DNA of 64,000 nucleotides from Leidyana gryllorum EB-2025a. Taxonomy: Eukaryota > Apicomplexa. The notes beneath the pieces are model-generated. The model searched no databases, had not been told where the DNA came from, and saw nothing but the letters and a program-made list of their open reading frames with translations. This document shows, in pieces, positions 29,418-40,300 of this stretch. Positions within the stretch are counted from its first letter, which is position 1; the number at the start of each line of letters is the position of its first letter. Made by a program: the position numbers and the translations under genes. The stretch spans positions 310,001-374,000 of the forward strand of contig JBLWGC010000104.1 in the NCBI GenBank assembly GCA_048772705.1. The letters run 5' to 3'.

Positions 29418-31277
29418 CTATTTGCGAAGTGATATGTGCAAATCGATCCAGTGTGGATGCGTGGAATCGAATGGACGGAAGAGAGGGAGGCTCGACAGTC
29501 CCCAAGACCCGAGCTGGAGCACCGCATGATCATGTGTAGTTGGGAGAGACAGATCGCGACAGAGGGTAGAAATACGTAACCTGCGAGCGGACGCTAAATT
29601 GGTATCCGAGCGAGCCGAACCCGGTTGAGTCCATCGCAGTATGCTGGAGGGGGGGGCATTGAGGTATTTGTTACGGAAGGTGATGGGAATATGAGAATGA
29701 TATCTGGCTGTACACCGGGCCAGATATAGCAACTGGCGGTCAGACAATGAGAAGGAGCAATAGGAATCGACAGGTGGTGGGTTGACGGTCTTCATAGCTC
29801 GCAATAATCGGTCACAGCACCGTCCTCTGACCAAATGAAAAACGGCCTGCATTGTTAGGGGATGTAGGAATGGAAGCTCGAGATAGGCAACTCGTAGTCG
29901 GTGATTGAAGGACTTGATAGCACACAGTGACGTGGAGTACCACTCGAATACAGTCGGGAAAAGGGGTACGTGTTCGCTCAATAAGACCCATTCCACTCCC
30001 AACGTGGCGAACATCTCGGCTGACGGAGGGATAGGTAGTTCGCGACGGTAATTACAAAGCACTGAGCAACCCTCAGGCCAAACGATTCTGTCCTGACACT
30101 GACGCCACAGACAAAGGCATTCGCTCAATGTTAAACATACAGTCGTTTCAGCAGTAATTGTTCGAAGTAAGGAGTTCACTGCCCGCCAATTACTCTCGGG
30201 CGAACCCGAGCTGACCGGAACGTTAGTCGAACTGGTCCAAATTCGTGGCTCTCGGCGCAGTCCGTCTTTCAAGGTGACTACACAGTCACCGGGCGGAACA
30301 CATATTCTGTGTGAAGATGTATCGTCGTTGTGGATTTGGGTATCTACAGGCGGTAACTTGGGTATAACTCGAGGCCAACTCTCGTACCAGACCGTCTCAC
30401 GTCTGACTTCTACTGGGTAGTACTTTTCGAAGAAGAGCCATAGAGTCAGCAGAATTGGTTTGACACGTTTGATCATTGGTGTCGTCCAACGATCACTCAG
30501 CCACCAACACTCTTCATCCCATTCCCGCTTTATTGAGTGTACAGTTTCCGAGTCGACGATCCGCATACGGTGAATTAGTTCGAGTATACCTGCCCAGTCG
30601 CCAGCACACCCCGGCTGTACAACGCGGATCAACGGGCGGCAGTGTTCTCCATCACCTGATGATCCACTCAGGAGCCTGCAGATGACCTCAGCCGTCAGGG
30701 CCGGAGAAGCACATCCAATTTCATGGTGAATGCCCGTCGGAGGGATCAATTGGTAAATCATTGACTTTCGTAGGGGGGGAAGGACTTGTGTCGTCGTGAT
30801 AGCCTCACAACCGCCATCTATCACATACTGTAGTCGCGGGAAAGGATTCAATACACGGACACTGTCACCACTGATACCCGACAACCATAAAACTTTGAGT
30901 CTCGGGAAGAAACCACTCATCTCCAACGAACCACAACAATGTCCTCCGATACGTAGATACTCCAACCGCGGACACTCAGATTGTAACCACTCAACTACCA
31001 ACTCGCGGTACAAATCCGTCACAATCAAATTCAGATCCAAATTAATGGACCGCGCCAGAGGTAATATTCGCCGAAGCCAACGCCGATGCCAATCGTCGTT
31101 CACTACAAAAGAAGTACTCGCCAGCATACTGGTCATATCCACGTGGTCCGCCACATATTCGTATGTTACGTATGATCGGAAAGATCGACTCAACCGACTC
31201 AACCATGCCACTTCATGGGCTTCCAGCCATTGTAACCACTGCTTTACCAGAGGCGTTCGCAATAACGCCCTTTGCAT
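29418..31277 (-). CDS. LRR/F-box-like protein, unknown function
   Basis: A single 619-residue frame from ATG 31277 (MQRALLRTPLVKQWLQ). Residues 20-45 (VAWLSRLSRSFRSYV) look like the second half of an F-box. Leucine-spaced segments follow, such as LEYLRIGGHC and RLKVLWLSGISGD, suggesting an irregular leucine-rich repeat fold. Later regions are rich in Trp, Cys and Leu and have no clear family. No signal peptide or membrane segment is evident. If the F-box reading is right it would be an SCF substrate receptor, but that is inference. Downstream of the stop another frame stays open for about 50 codons; no clear splice joins it. The 217-bp spacer to the divergent V-ATPase gene is featureless to me. 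Confidence 0.5.
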   Translation of the reverse strand: MQRALLRTPLVKQWLQWLEAHEVAWLSRLSRSFRSYVTYEYVADHVDMTSMLASTSFVVNDDWHRRWLRRILPLARSINLDLNLIVTDLYRELVVEWLQSECPRLEYLRIGGHCCGSLEMSGFFPRLKVLWLSGISGDSVRVLNPFPRLQYVIDGGCEAITTTQVLPPLRKSMIYQLIPPTGIHHEIGCASPALTAEVICRLLSGSSGDGEHCRPLIRVVQPGCAGDWAGILELIHRMRIVDSETVHSIKREWDEECWWLSDRWTTPMIKRVKPILLTLWLFFEKYYPVEVRRETVWYESWPRVIPKLPPVDTQIHNDDTSSHRICVPPGDCVVTLKDGLRREPRIWTSSTNVPVSSGSPESNWRAVNSLLRTITAETTVCLTLSECLCLWRQCQDRIVWPEGCSVLCNYRRELPIPPSAEMFATLGVEWVLLSEHVPLFPTVFEWYSTSLCAIKSFNHRLRVAYLELPFLHPLTMQAVFHLVRGRCCDRLLRAMKTVNPPPVDSYCSFSLSDRQLLYLARCTARYHSHIPITFRNKYLNAPPSSILRWTQPGSARSDTNLASARRLRISTLCRDLSLPTTHDHAVLQLGSWGLSSLPLFRPFDSTHPHWIDLHISLRK

Positions 31278-31494
31278 TCCTCTCTCAATGTCTTTATCAC
31301 GTCCGCGATAATGCTACTGCCTCTAACCACTAAGCTCGAATTCCACCACTCATCGCCGAATATAGACCAAACCAAATTGAATGACTCAAAAAGTCCAGCA
31401 GATGTCGTCGTCGTCACCACCTCAACAACACAAACAACATGTGGCTTCTTACCCGTTGAACGCCTGACCTTTTTTCGATCATTTTTGTCCAAAC

Positions 31495-33077
31495 ATGGGC
31501 GGCGAAATCTCCCACTTCAACGTCCAGGTACCCCCTCAACACAATCTCAAACTCACACCAATCACTACAGGATGGATTCACCGAGGGTCTCGTCAGGGGA
31601 TCACGACTCGCTCTCCTCACACCCGACGATTATAGACGGCTCTCCATGGCCGAGACACTCGAAGGTAACTAAGCCCTCTGCTCTCCAACAACAAAAATCT
31701 GATCCAGATCTCCGCTCCGCTCTGGAGGACACTGACTACGGTCCCTTCCTGCAGGACGAACCGGCTCCTCTTGCAGTCACCACGATAGGGACAAAATGTC
31801 GAGAAAAGATGGCTGAGGAATTCCGGTACCTTCAGTCTCAAGCCAACTTTCCTCTCAATCGCTTCTTTGAGTTCATCGTCGCCGAACGTATGATTGACAA
31901 TGTAGTCAGTCTCATTCAAGGAGCCTTGAACAAGAAGAGTCCGGAGGTAACACCATCTCCGACACATCCCTAACCACACTCACACACAGGAGCTATTGTC
32001 CCGTGCCGATCCTCTGGGGTGGTCTCCTGAGATGCGAGCTCTACTCACCCTGGATCCGGCCGGAGGATACGAAGAGCTCTATCGCACAGTACTCATCGAC
32101 ACTCCAGTCGGAAAGTACTTTGAGGACTACCTCAACCAGGAAGACAGCGAGAGACACGGTGCCCATCAGGCGCGTACGGTCGAGGACGTGGGTGAAGCTT
32201 TCAGCGAACTGGATCTCGGTAAGAGACCACCTTTCCGCGCTCACCACTCCATCACTCCTCAGAGGTCATGCGAGCAAGTCTCAAGAAGTCGTGGTTGGAA
32301 GAGTTCTATGCTTTCTGCCTCGAGCTGGGCGGCACCACCTCCGAAGTGATGGGAGATATATTGAAACGACAAGCGGATTTCCTCGTTCTCTCTGTCACTC
32401 TCAACAGTCTCAACACCCCAATGGGTGGGGCCAGCCAGCTCTCTGATCGCAATGCTTTGTACCCCTCTTTCGGATATCTATATCCAGCCGGTGAGCACTG
32501 AGTAGTCTCTTTCCGTGGACGAGCAACCATTCTTTAGGCACCGATGCCATGCGGAAAGCATTCAACGACGCCACCATACGTGCCGCCCTGGAAAGCTATC
32601 AGGTAAGTCCCCTCCTACTACTCTTTGCCGCCACGACCGATTGATCTATAGCCGTACTTGGACGTCTATGAACAGTGCCGGGGTTTCTATGCCAAGGAAA
32701 TAGATGCTATCGGCGTCATTGGTGCTGAGTCCAACGCCCCCGAACAGCGCCGAGTGCCAGACGACCAAATGTCGCTCGAAGATGCTGTGTACCGTCAAGA
32801 AGTCAAGATGTATGAGATGGCCTACGAACAACAAATGCATTATGGTACGGATTGGCAACCAGTGAGCTAACAACTCTTTCACTTTCTCACCAGCCGTCTT
32901 CTACGCATGGATCAAACTCAAAGAGCAGGAAATCAGAAATATTCTATGGATTGCTGATATGGTATGGATGTTCGTCATAGAAAGGTTATGTCCTGAAACA
33001 TTCCCTGATTGCAGATTCTCATGAACCGCAAGGACCAGATGGCACAAGTGCTACCTATTTTCGCTCCTCGATATTGA
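31495..33077 (+). CDS. V-type ATPase subunit d (V0, AC39-like)
   Basis: Nine exons: 31495-31527, 31571-31664, 31708-31946, 31990-32218, 32263-32490, 32538-32602, 32652-32844, 32894-32961, 33015-33077; 403 residues. The subunit sits on the cytosolic face of the V0 ring and links it to the central stalk of the proton pump. Alignable blocks include [85 protein letters not shown] and the typical end LPIFAPRY. A 33-bp first exon ([11 protein letters not shown]) is needed to reach the conserved N-terminus. All eight introns are 43-53 nt. The stop is 12 bp from the convergent eIF3i stop. Confidence 0.97.
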
Positions 33078-33089
33078 TTGAATGATCGA

Positions 33090-34384
33090 TCATGCGTGGT
33101 GATCAAGGTCCATGAATGCCTGACTGAACATGTGCAACTTGGCATTGCCCTCAAAAGCTCCCGTAGCAAAACCGGACCCATCAGGGGCAATGTCTAGACA
33201 CCAGGTCGGCGAGTAGTGAGCTTGGATGCGCCCGATCTCATTCTCATAAACCGCATTTATGATAATAGTTTCGAACATACCCTCTTCTGCGGCAGTTACT
33301 GTGACTTTGTCGGCATCCTGACCACCAGCCAGAATGATGTGGGGCTTTCTCTTCTTATCATCAGGATGGTCGAACAACGGACTGATCACGCACCCACGGA
33401 GAGGTCTATCGGTGGTGAAACGCTGCAAAAAGCGAAGACACAATGTAGGACACACACGTGTGGCAAACCACTAACTCACCTTGATCATTCGGAAAGTGCC
33501 AACATCCCACAAACAGGCAGTCATATCATCAGATCCGGTCAACATAGCGGTTCTGTCGCGATTGAAGCTCATGCATGTGACAGCTCTGCTCAAAGGAGAT
33601 TTTTTGGAGGACGACGGCGCGCAAGTGCTCACCCTTGATGTGCTGTGACGCACGCCAGCTGGTTGCCTTCCATGTCCCATCTGTACAATTTGCCACTGTC
33701 ACAGCCTGCGATAATGGACTGATCCATCGGGCCCCAGAAAGCACAAGTTGGATCGCCCTCGAAGGCAGAAGTCTCCATTGCCAGCTCCCATCTCCGGCTC
33801 TTGTTGGGTGCGGCCTCCTCAGTGTCAGTGAGGTACACTTTTACAGAAGGGATTGCCGGGCGGGCACCACCACGAGCGGAGTGGCAGGTGAGAATCATGT
33901 TTTGCTTGAGCGGATTCTGATTCCATTCAACCGTTTCCACCTTGGCTACTTCCTCGATATGATCGAGATAACGGCCAGTCTCGACCTCGTATATAACGAT
34001 ATGGTCTGTGTTCGAGGAGATAGGCATCGAAAACAAAATAGGGTGCGCGCTCACCGAAGACTGCCACGGCCAACTGAGTGGACTTTCTGTTGACATCCAG
34101 CCACTCAACAGCTTGACTGATGTGGTCGAGGTTGGTCAGAACCTTCTCGCTAGCGTCCTGTGGCCTGTCCTTGTTGTAGAAGAAAGTTCCCAGTCTCTCG
34201 CCGTTCGCAGTGCTCCAGACACACACCAAACCATCCTGTTTGTAGAAGAAGAACTTTGAAAGGGATATCGGATACTGTAACTCACATGACCACAGGTGAA
34301 GAGCAAGTCTCCATCAGGGTTGTAGCGGACGCATGTCACGGGCCTCTCCGAAGCACGGAGCGAGATGGCCTTGAGGCAGTCCAT
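33090..34384 (-). CDS. Translation initiation factor eIF3 subunit I (WD40)
   Basis: Exons 34286-34384, 34055-34235, 33633-34005, 33480-33585 and 33090-33422 give 363 residues. eIF3i is a beta-propeller subunit of the eIF3 complex that scaffolds 43S pre-initiation. Landmarks match the family: RYNPDGDLLFTCGHDG, VWSTANGERLGTF, WGPMDQSIIAGCDSGKL, MLTGSDDMTACLWD, FTTDRPLRGCVISP, HIILAGGQDADKVT and FATGAFEGNAKLH. Introns are 47-57 nt; the last carries CACACGTGTGTG near its centre. The start ATG follows the stop of the upstream same-strand gene by 15 nt, and a clean AATTTTCAG acceptor lies in that gap. Confidence 0.96.
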
Positions 34385-34399
34385 TGGGGCTGAAAATTT
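34385..34399 (-). other. Candidate trans-splice acceptor between two genes
   Basis: Reading the minus strand, the stop TAA of the upstream gene (34402-34400) is followed by AAATTTTCAG, then CCCCA, then the eIF3i ATG at 34384. The T-run plus CAG is a textbook 3' splice site with no room for a promoter. A spliced-leader acceptor is the simplest reading; a read-through dicistronic message is the alternative. Confidence 0.5.
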
Positions 34400-34988
34400 T
34401 TATTCTCTAACTAGGCCCCACATTCTAGTGCTATTGGCATTGAAAGGGGAGGGGTCTTCAAATACTTGGGAAGGGGTTATTGGTTCCTCATCATCACTTG
34501 ACGTGTTCGCCTCGTCATCAGCAAGTAGATCAGTGGCCTCGCTTCGAGGTGTGTCATCGTCAGTGCCATGTGAACACAGCTTTTCGTGTAGCATAGCGGG
34601 TTTTGAAGTTGAAGCGATCTGGTCAGTTGGTAGCATGGAGGATGAACTGAGCCTCACTCAAACGCAGCGAGCAAAAAGGACCAGGCGGGGTGTCCAAAAG
34701 GCAAACGAGTCACACAAAGTCAGAAATAATGTGGTTGTAAAGAGATGTAGATTACGAAGCCGGAGGAGGCGGCGGGGGTGTTGCAAAAGGGTCGAACCCT
34801 GCATTCAGATTATGCGGATGCGAACTATGCTCTGCAGTAGGGGACGCCTCAGGTATTAAGTCAGAGGTGAGAGTCAGCAAATCTCGGCCAATGGGGGGCC
34901 GTTGGGCTGATGACTGTTCTGTAGCTAATGAAGCTTGAGATGTGGGTTTACGTCGTCCACATCGGCACGCAGAGAATATCTTGACCAT
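34400..34988 (-). CDS. Small Pro-rich protein with N-terminal Cys cluster
   Basis: Exons 34756-34988 and 34400-34646 (intron 109 nt, GTAATC..CTCAG) give about 159 residues. The N-terminus, MVKIFSACRCGRRK, has two cysteines in a basic setting that could be lipid-modified. An FDPF motif followed by a seven-Pro run (residues about 67-76) resembles short endocytic-adaptor binding motifs. The C-terminal half is acidic (ANTSSDDEEP). There is no folded domain and I do not recognise a family. It lies 50 bp from the divergent CELF-like gene and 15 nt upstream of eIF3i on the same strand. The second exon's frame is the less certain part. Confidence 0.45.
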
Positions 34989-35038
34989 AGTATAGATCGC
35001 CTTTTTTTTATAGAAATTTTTGCGTCGGTTGAAGGCTG

Positions 35039-37167
35039 ATGGAAGGTAAGAGCACAACTGACTTGGCGGACCCGACCGGAGGAGTAGGACCGACGGCTGA
35101 ACGCCCCCCGAGCCCGGCGGAAGCGCCCGAAGCCGAGGCGCCCGAACCGCCAACGAAAGCGGAGCAACCCAGTAACCCCCCCGCCGAGGGTGGTGAGCCG
35201 CAACATCCAGTCGGTTCCACTTCTTCTAATTTCCCCACGGAAGCCTCCAGTGTAAGTGCACCTTTCCCCATTCCCTAGGAGCGTTCTGGGTGGGCATATC
35301 GAGACATGTCGAAGATCACTCTTAACAACTAACAAAGCTATACTACTTCGTGGTGTGCGATTGAAGTTTTTCCTGGTTCGGTGCTCGTCGGAGTTGTGCT
35401 AAGGAAGTGCGTGAGTACCTGGACGTGATAGATTTGAAAACGCGGCGTCGCTCGGCCGGCTCAGTCGTCGCAGCTCAAGAAACTGGAATAGAGTGGATCA
35501 ACCGCACACACGTGCGTGTTAACACGCCCGATTAGGAGCGCTGACGGTATGATGTCATACTCGATTTAGATGTTGTGCTGATGGTCGTGTCAACGAAGAT
35601 ACTTGACTGTCTGACTGAAATTGATCACATGACTGCCCGTCACACACTCACTGCTCCACCAAATCGATGTGCTGGGAAATTGGTCGCGTTAACTGACATG
35701 TCCTGAAGTGTCCCGTTCATATCGCCCATGACATGATGATGCAAGAGTGCCGCCTGCCCATCCAGTCCGTACCTCTCGTCACGTCTCCCCCCCCTCTCTC
35801 TTCTATCTCGTGAGATCAGACAACATCATTTTCATTTGCAGATACCTAATGTGCCGCCCGTGGAAATCAAGTTATTCGTTGGTCGTGTGCCGCGAACGGC
35901 GGACGAAAGTCTGCTGCGGCCGGTGTTCGCTGAGTTTGGTACCGTGTCAGAGATCGCCATAATAAAAGACCGCGCCACTCAAATGCACAAAGGGTCAGCC
36001 TTTGTCCGGATGGCCTCAATAACCCAAGCGGACGCCGCCATCCGAGCCTTGAATAATATCAAAGTGCTTGACCCTCAGTTAGGAGCCTTACAAGTGCGCT
36101 ATGCCACCGGAGAAGCGGAGAAGCTCGGAATGACAGCCGAATCGGCATACCCTGGACAAGATCAAGCAAAGCTATTTGTAGGCTCTTTGCCGAGAAATAT
36201 CACTGAGGAAGAAGTACGCAATTTATTCGCGCAATGTGGGGCCATTGATGAGGTCTTCATCATGAAGGATAGTGCAACGGGTCAGGGGAAAGGATGTGCA
36301 TTCGTCAAGTTCGCCTTTAAGGAACAGGCTATTCATGCCATCAAAACGCTCAGTGGAGTCCAGCAACTGCCAGGGGCCCCTCGGCCGCTTGAAGTACGGT
36401 TTGCGGAGTCCAAGAAGGCTCAACAGCCTGGCGCATTACCTCTTCCCGGCGTCTCTCCTTTAGGCAGGCCTGCTGCTGCCATGGTTCCAGGGGCAGTATA
36501 TCCGGCCGCCCCGACGTCACCGAGCTTTGCAAACTGCAATCCCCGTACTGCGGGTCCGTGGAAAGAGTACTTCACCGACGAGGGGAGGCCTTACTATCAC
36601 AATGAAGTGATTTCCACCACTCAGTGGGAACGGCCGGCTGAGTTCGACCGCCAAGATGTCGCCGGGCCCCCCGGCGCCAATATATTCGTCTTCCATGTTC
36701 CGAATGATTGGACGCAATGTGACCTGCAGACTAACTTTCAGCCCTTCGGCCAAATCGTGTCTGCACGAATAGCAACTGACAAGTGTACTGGACGGAACAA
36801 GGGCTATGCATTTGTTAGCTATGCTAATATTCAATCAGCCGCTCAAGCTGTCCTCCAAATGAATGGATTCATGGCGGGCTCGAAACGGCTCAAAGTCTCC
36901 ATCAAGCAGAACGAAGAGATTTACGTGCAACATCTTTTAGCCAACCCGCAGGCCGCGGTCGCAGCCCTCCCCGCTACTCCTTTCCGAGCTCAGCCGGGCC
37001 AGACTTACCCTGGGACTGCTGCCGCGGGATCTGCAGGTATGTTTGTCCCTGCCACGCAGGACCTTTCTCCCCCCGCAGACGCCTACGCCGGTCGGTACCC
37101 CAACTCCGTCATCTCATCTCATCGGTACACACCCTACGGCCAAAACGCCCACCACGCGCGGGGATGA
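35039..37167 (+). CDS. CELF/Bruno-like RNA-binding protein with WW domain
   Basis: Exons 35039-35251 and 35842-37167 give 512 residues. Exon 1 is a low-complexity Pro/Glu/Ala leader. The second exon has RRM1 (IKLFVGRVPRTADESLL, then GSAFVRMAS), RRM2 (KLFVGSLPRNITEEEVRN, then GCAFVKFAF), a WW domain (GPWKEYFTDEGRPYYHN, then TTQWERP) and RRM3 (ANIFVFHVPNDWTQCDL, then KGYAFVSYAN). Three RRMs with RRM3 near the C-terminus are CELF-like; CELF proteins regulate splicing, translation and decay. A WW domain between RRM2 and RRM3 is not usual in animal CELF proteins but recalls plant FCA. The join across the 590-nt intron is in phase 0, but exon 1 could belong to a separate transcript. Confidence 0.85.
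35252..35841 (+). other. Long intron of the CELF-like gene
   Basis: At 590 nt this is the longest intron inferred in the window. It starts GTAAGTGCAC and ends TTCATTTGCAG. It contains CGCACACACGTGCGTG with a following GTTAACACG near 35503-35530. I see no gene on either strand inside it. It may hide an alternative promoter or alternative first exon. Confidence 0.5.
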
Positions 37168-37364
37168 GAGTTGTTGTTTCCCTTCACCCCCTCCATGGAT
37201 CGTCAGGTGTTGCTGCTTGCCTAGCTAGGAACAAGGCGACCATCGCCAGGCGTAAGCAGCACTGCAGAGCAAAGCTAATTCACCAAGTACCCCAGGACCT
37301 TTCGTGTTGTGTGACCAAAATCAACCTTCAATGAAATCTCAGATAGACAGGCGCATCGCAAGCC

Positions 37365-40300
37365 ATGACTACCGCCACTGAGCCTTTTGGCGGCTTCTGT
37401 ACGCATTGCGAGAAGCTCGCCAACCCATTGCTGAAACCTCGCGAGAAAACTCAGTCAGCACTATGTCTGTCTGCGCCACCAATGACTCTTATGCCACTTC
37501 AGGCTGCTCATTGACTATTTGCATCGATTCGCAAAGTCGAGCACGGACTTCTATCCTTTGTATCGGCTTTTATTGCCTCAATTAGACCGCGAAAGGGGTA
37601 ACTATGGCGTGCGAGAGACTGCTTTGGCCCGCATCTACGCTGAGGCCTTTGCTCTACCCGCTTCGGAGGCGCGACGCTTGAGATATTATCGAGATCCATC
37701 GAAGGCATTGGCCACTGGGCTGCAGACCGCTGCGTCGGCGGCTTTGGTTCGAGTGGGGGATTTCCCAACGCTCGTCCACGCAATTCTTCAAGACCGTTTA
37801 CCGCCCTCGAGTGCAGAAGGATTCGACATTGCAGCCATCAACAAGGTGTTGGACAACTTAGCAGCTGCTACAGACACGTGAGTGTGTATGGCTGAAAGAC
37901 AAGTGCCAATTATGGTGGCGAACAACGGCATTTGTCGACGTAAATAAATCCCCCGTTCAATTCATTGTGATGCCTGCTATGTTTTTGTCTGATCGTCAAC
38001 CGATTCCTTCCTCAACGCGTTACTGCTTTGACTCTCTGCTGAACGTCATCGGCTCGTTCAACTTGTCTCCATCAATATGTTACCGTAAATCGTGCTCTCT
38101 CAAAGTGTGAGTGATTGTACAATGAGTGTGTGAAGGCTATATGTGACGCTTTTCTCACGTTCGTCGTGCGATTCAGAACTGAGCGGAATGCCCTTTTCCG
38201 TGATGAGTTGGGCGGGATGAGTGCATTGGAGCACAAGTGGCTATGCCGCATAATACTCAAGGATCTTCGAATGGGTGTTGGCCACGAGAGACTCTTCCGA
38301 CTCTTAGATCCCCGTCTCGTGGATCTATACAACACCTTGGGAGATTTGAAAGAGGCGATGTATAAGATCCAGGAACAGCTGGCTGCACAGAACGCGACGT
38401 GGGAAGCGCCATTGATGCCGATGGATTTTGGCGAGCTCGAGATCGGTCACGCCAGACTGCTGCGTCCCTTCCGTCCAATGCTCGCCAAACGAGTCAATCC
38501 AAACGAAGTTGTCGACAAGCTGTTCGGCGGAGAGGCAGCCAACACTACGTGAGTGGGATCAAATTTGACACACACACACACACACACACACGAAGATACT
38601 ATTTGGAGCCCAAGTTGGACGGGGAGCGTATTCTGTGTCACTTTGTGCGAGCTCGGGAGGAGCAGCCCGATCAGGTTGTATTTTTCACGAGACGGGGGAA
38701 TTCTGACTATCCGGCAGCTTATGTCCCCCACTTTACAGATTTGCTCAAGGAGAGTCTGAGGTGAGTGGCCGCTGCAGTGATTTTCTGCTCAAGTCACGTC
38801 CCATTCCACAGAGTCGATTCGGCTATTCTGGACGGCGAGCTGCTGGTGTGGGACTCCCGTAGCGAGAAGTTGATGCCTTTTGGATCTGCGCGGGCCACAG
38901 GTGCCGGTTTGTTGGACGGGGCCCAGCTGTTCTATGTAGTCTTCGATATTCTTTTGATCAAACGAGGCGACAAGATATTCGACTTTACCCAACAGCCGTT
39001 GGAGAAACGTCGGGAACTGTTGGAGAGAGTTCTGACAGTGCAGACGCCCAATCGCTTGGAGATTGTAGCGAGTCAGCGTGTCGAGGGTTTTCAAGAGATC
39101 GAGAGGGCGCTCCACGAGTAAGCCGGAAGGGGATAAGTATGATGGTGACTGATTTTCGCTGCAGTGTGGTGGAGAATCGTGGCGAAGGAATTATGATAAA
39201 AGACGTCAAAGCACCGTACAGTCCAGGAACGCGCGATCGAGGATGGTTCAAGATCAAGCCGGATTTCGGATGGCTCGCGGATACATTGGATTTGGTCGTC
39301 ATTGGGGCCTTTCTGAGTGATGGAGTGAGACGAAGGGCGTTGGACTCCGACGCAGCGATAGATCACCTCACAACCTTTCTCTTGGGAGTGGTCAACACTG
39401 ATGCACACACAGTGGAATCCTTCACCAAAGTGGGAACTGGATACACTTTGGAAGAGTTACGCGAAGTGATCTCTGTCCTGAGACCGCATCTGAAAAAACT
39501 CAACTCCAATGAACCGCTCCCGGAGTGTTGGGGTGGTTGGCGGCCCCCGGCCAAGACGCGTCCGGACTATTATGTTGACACCATCGAGAACAGTATTGTG
39601 ATGGAGATCTTTGGAGCGGAGGTCGTTCCGAGTGATGCCTTTCAGTGTGGATACACACTGAGATTCCCGCGCTGTTATCGAGGACGATGTCTCCGACGGG
39701 ACAAAACATGGAAAGAGTGTGAATCGGTGGCGAGCATTCTGGTAAGCCCCTTTCCCACCAAGTGATTGACAAAGCGACTAATAAGGCTCTGGCCCGTGGT
39801 GAACCTCCTCCACCGGGAGCTCCAGCTCGAAACAGACGACGCGCAACACAGGAGGGCAATAAGGAGGGATCCGAGCCGGAAGGCGGGGATGACTCGCCCG
39901 GAAACAGACGCAAGAAGGGGACTACTCGTATTCGTAATGAGTCGTATCGACTCCGACCCGATTTGTATCTGGATGTGGGTGAAGTTGACGACAATGACGA
40001 TGATGTGTTGGATGTGGCGAATTTCAAGTTTGAGCATCCCATTTTCGAAACAAAACGAGTACACGTTCTCCCCTTCGCGATCGCTGCCAATGCTAACGTT
40101 CATCGCGGTTTCAAAGACAAACGCAGCGTCGAAGACCTCATTGAGAAAGGAGGGGGCAAAGTGACGCAAAGCTATCTGCCGGGAGTAACAGACATTGTGT
40201 TGGCTGACGCGTGAGTTCAAAGTCCACTCTCTCAAGACACTCACTATGCAGCCCTTCATTGAGATCCAAGAATCTCAACACCACCTTCGGCACCGATGTC

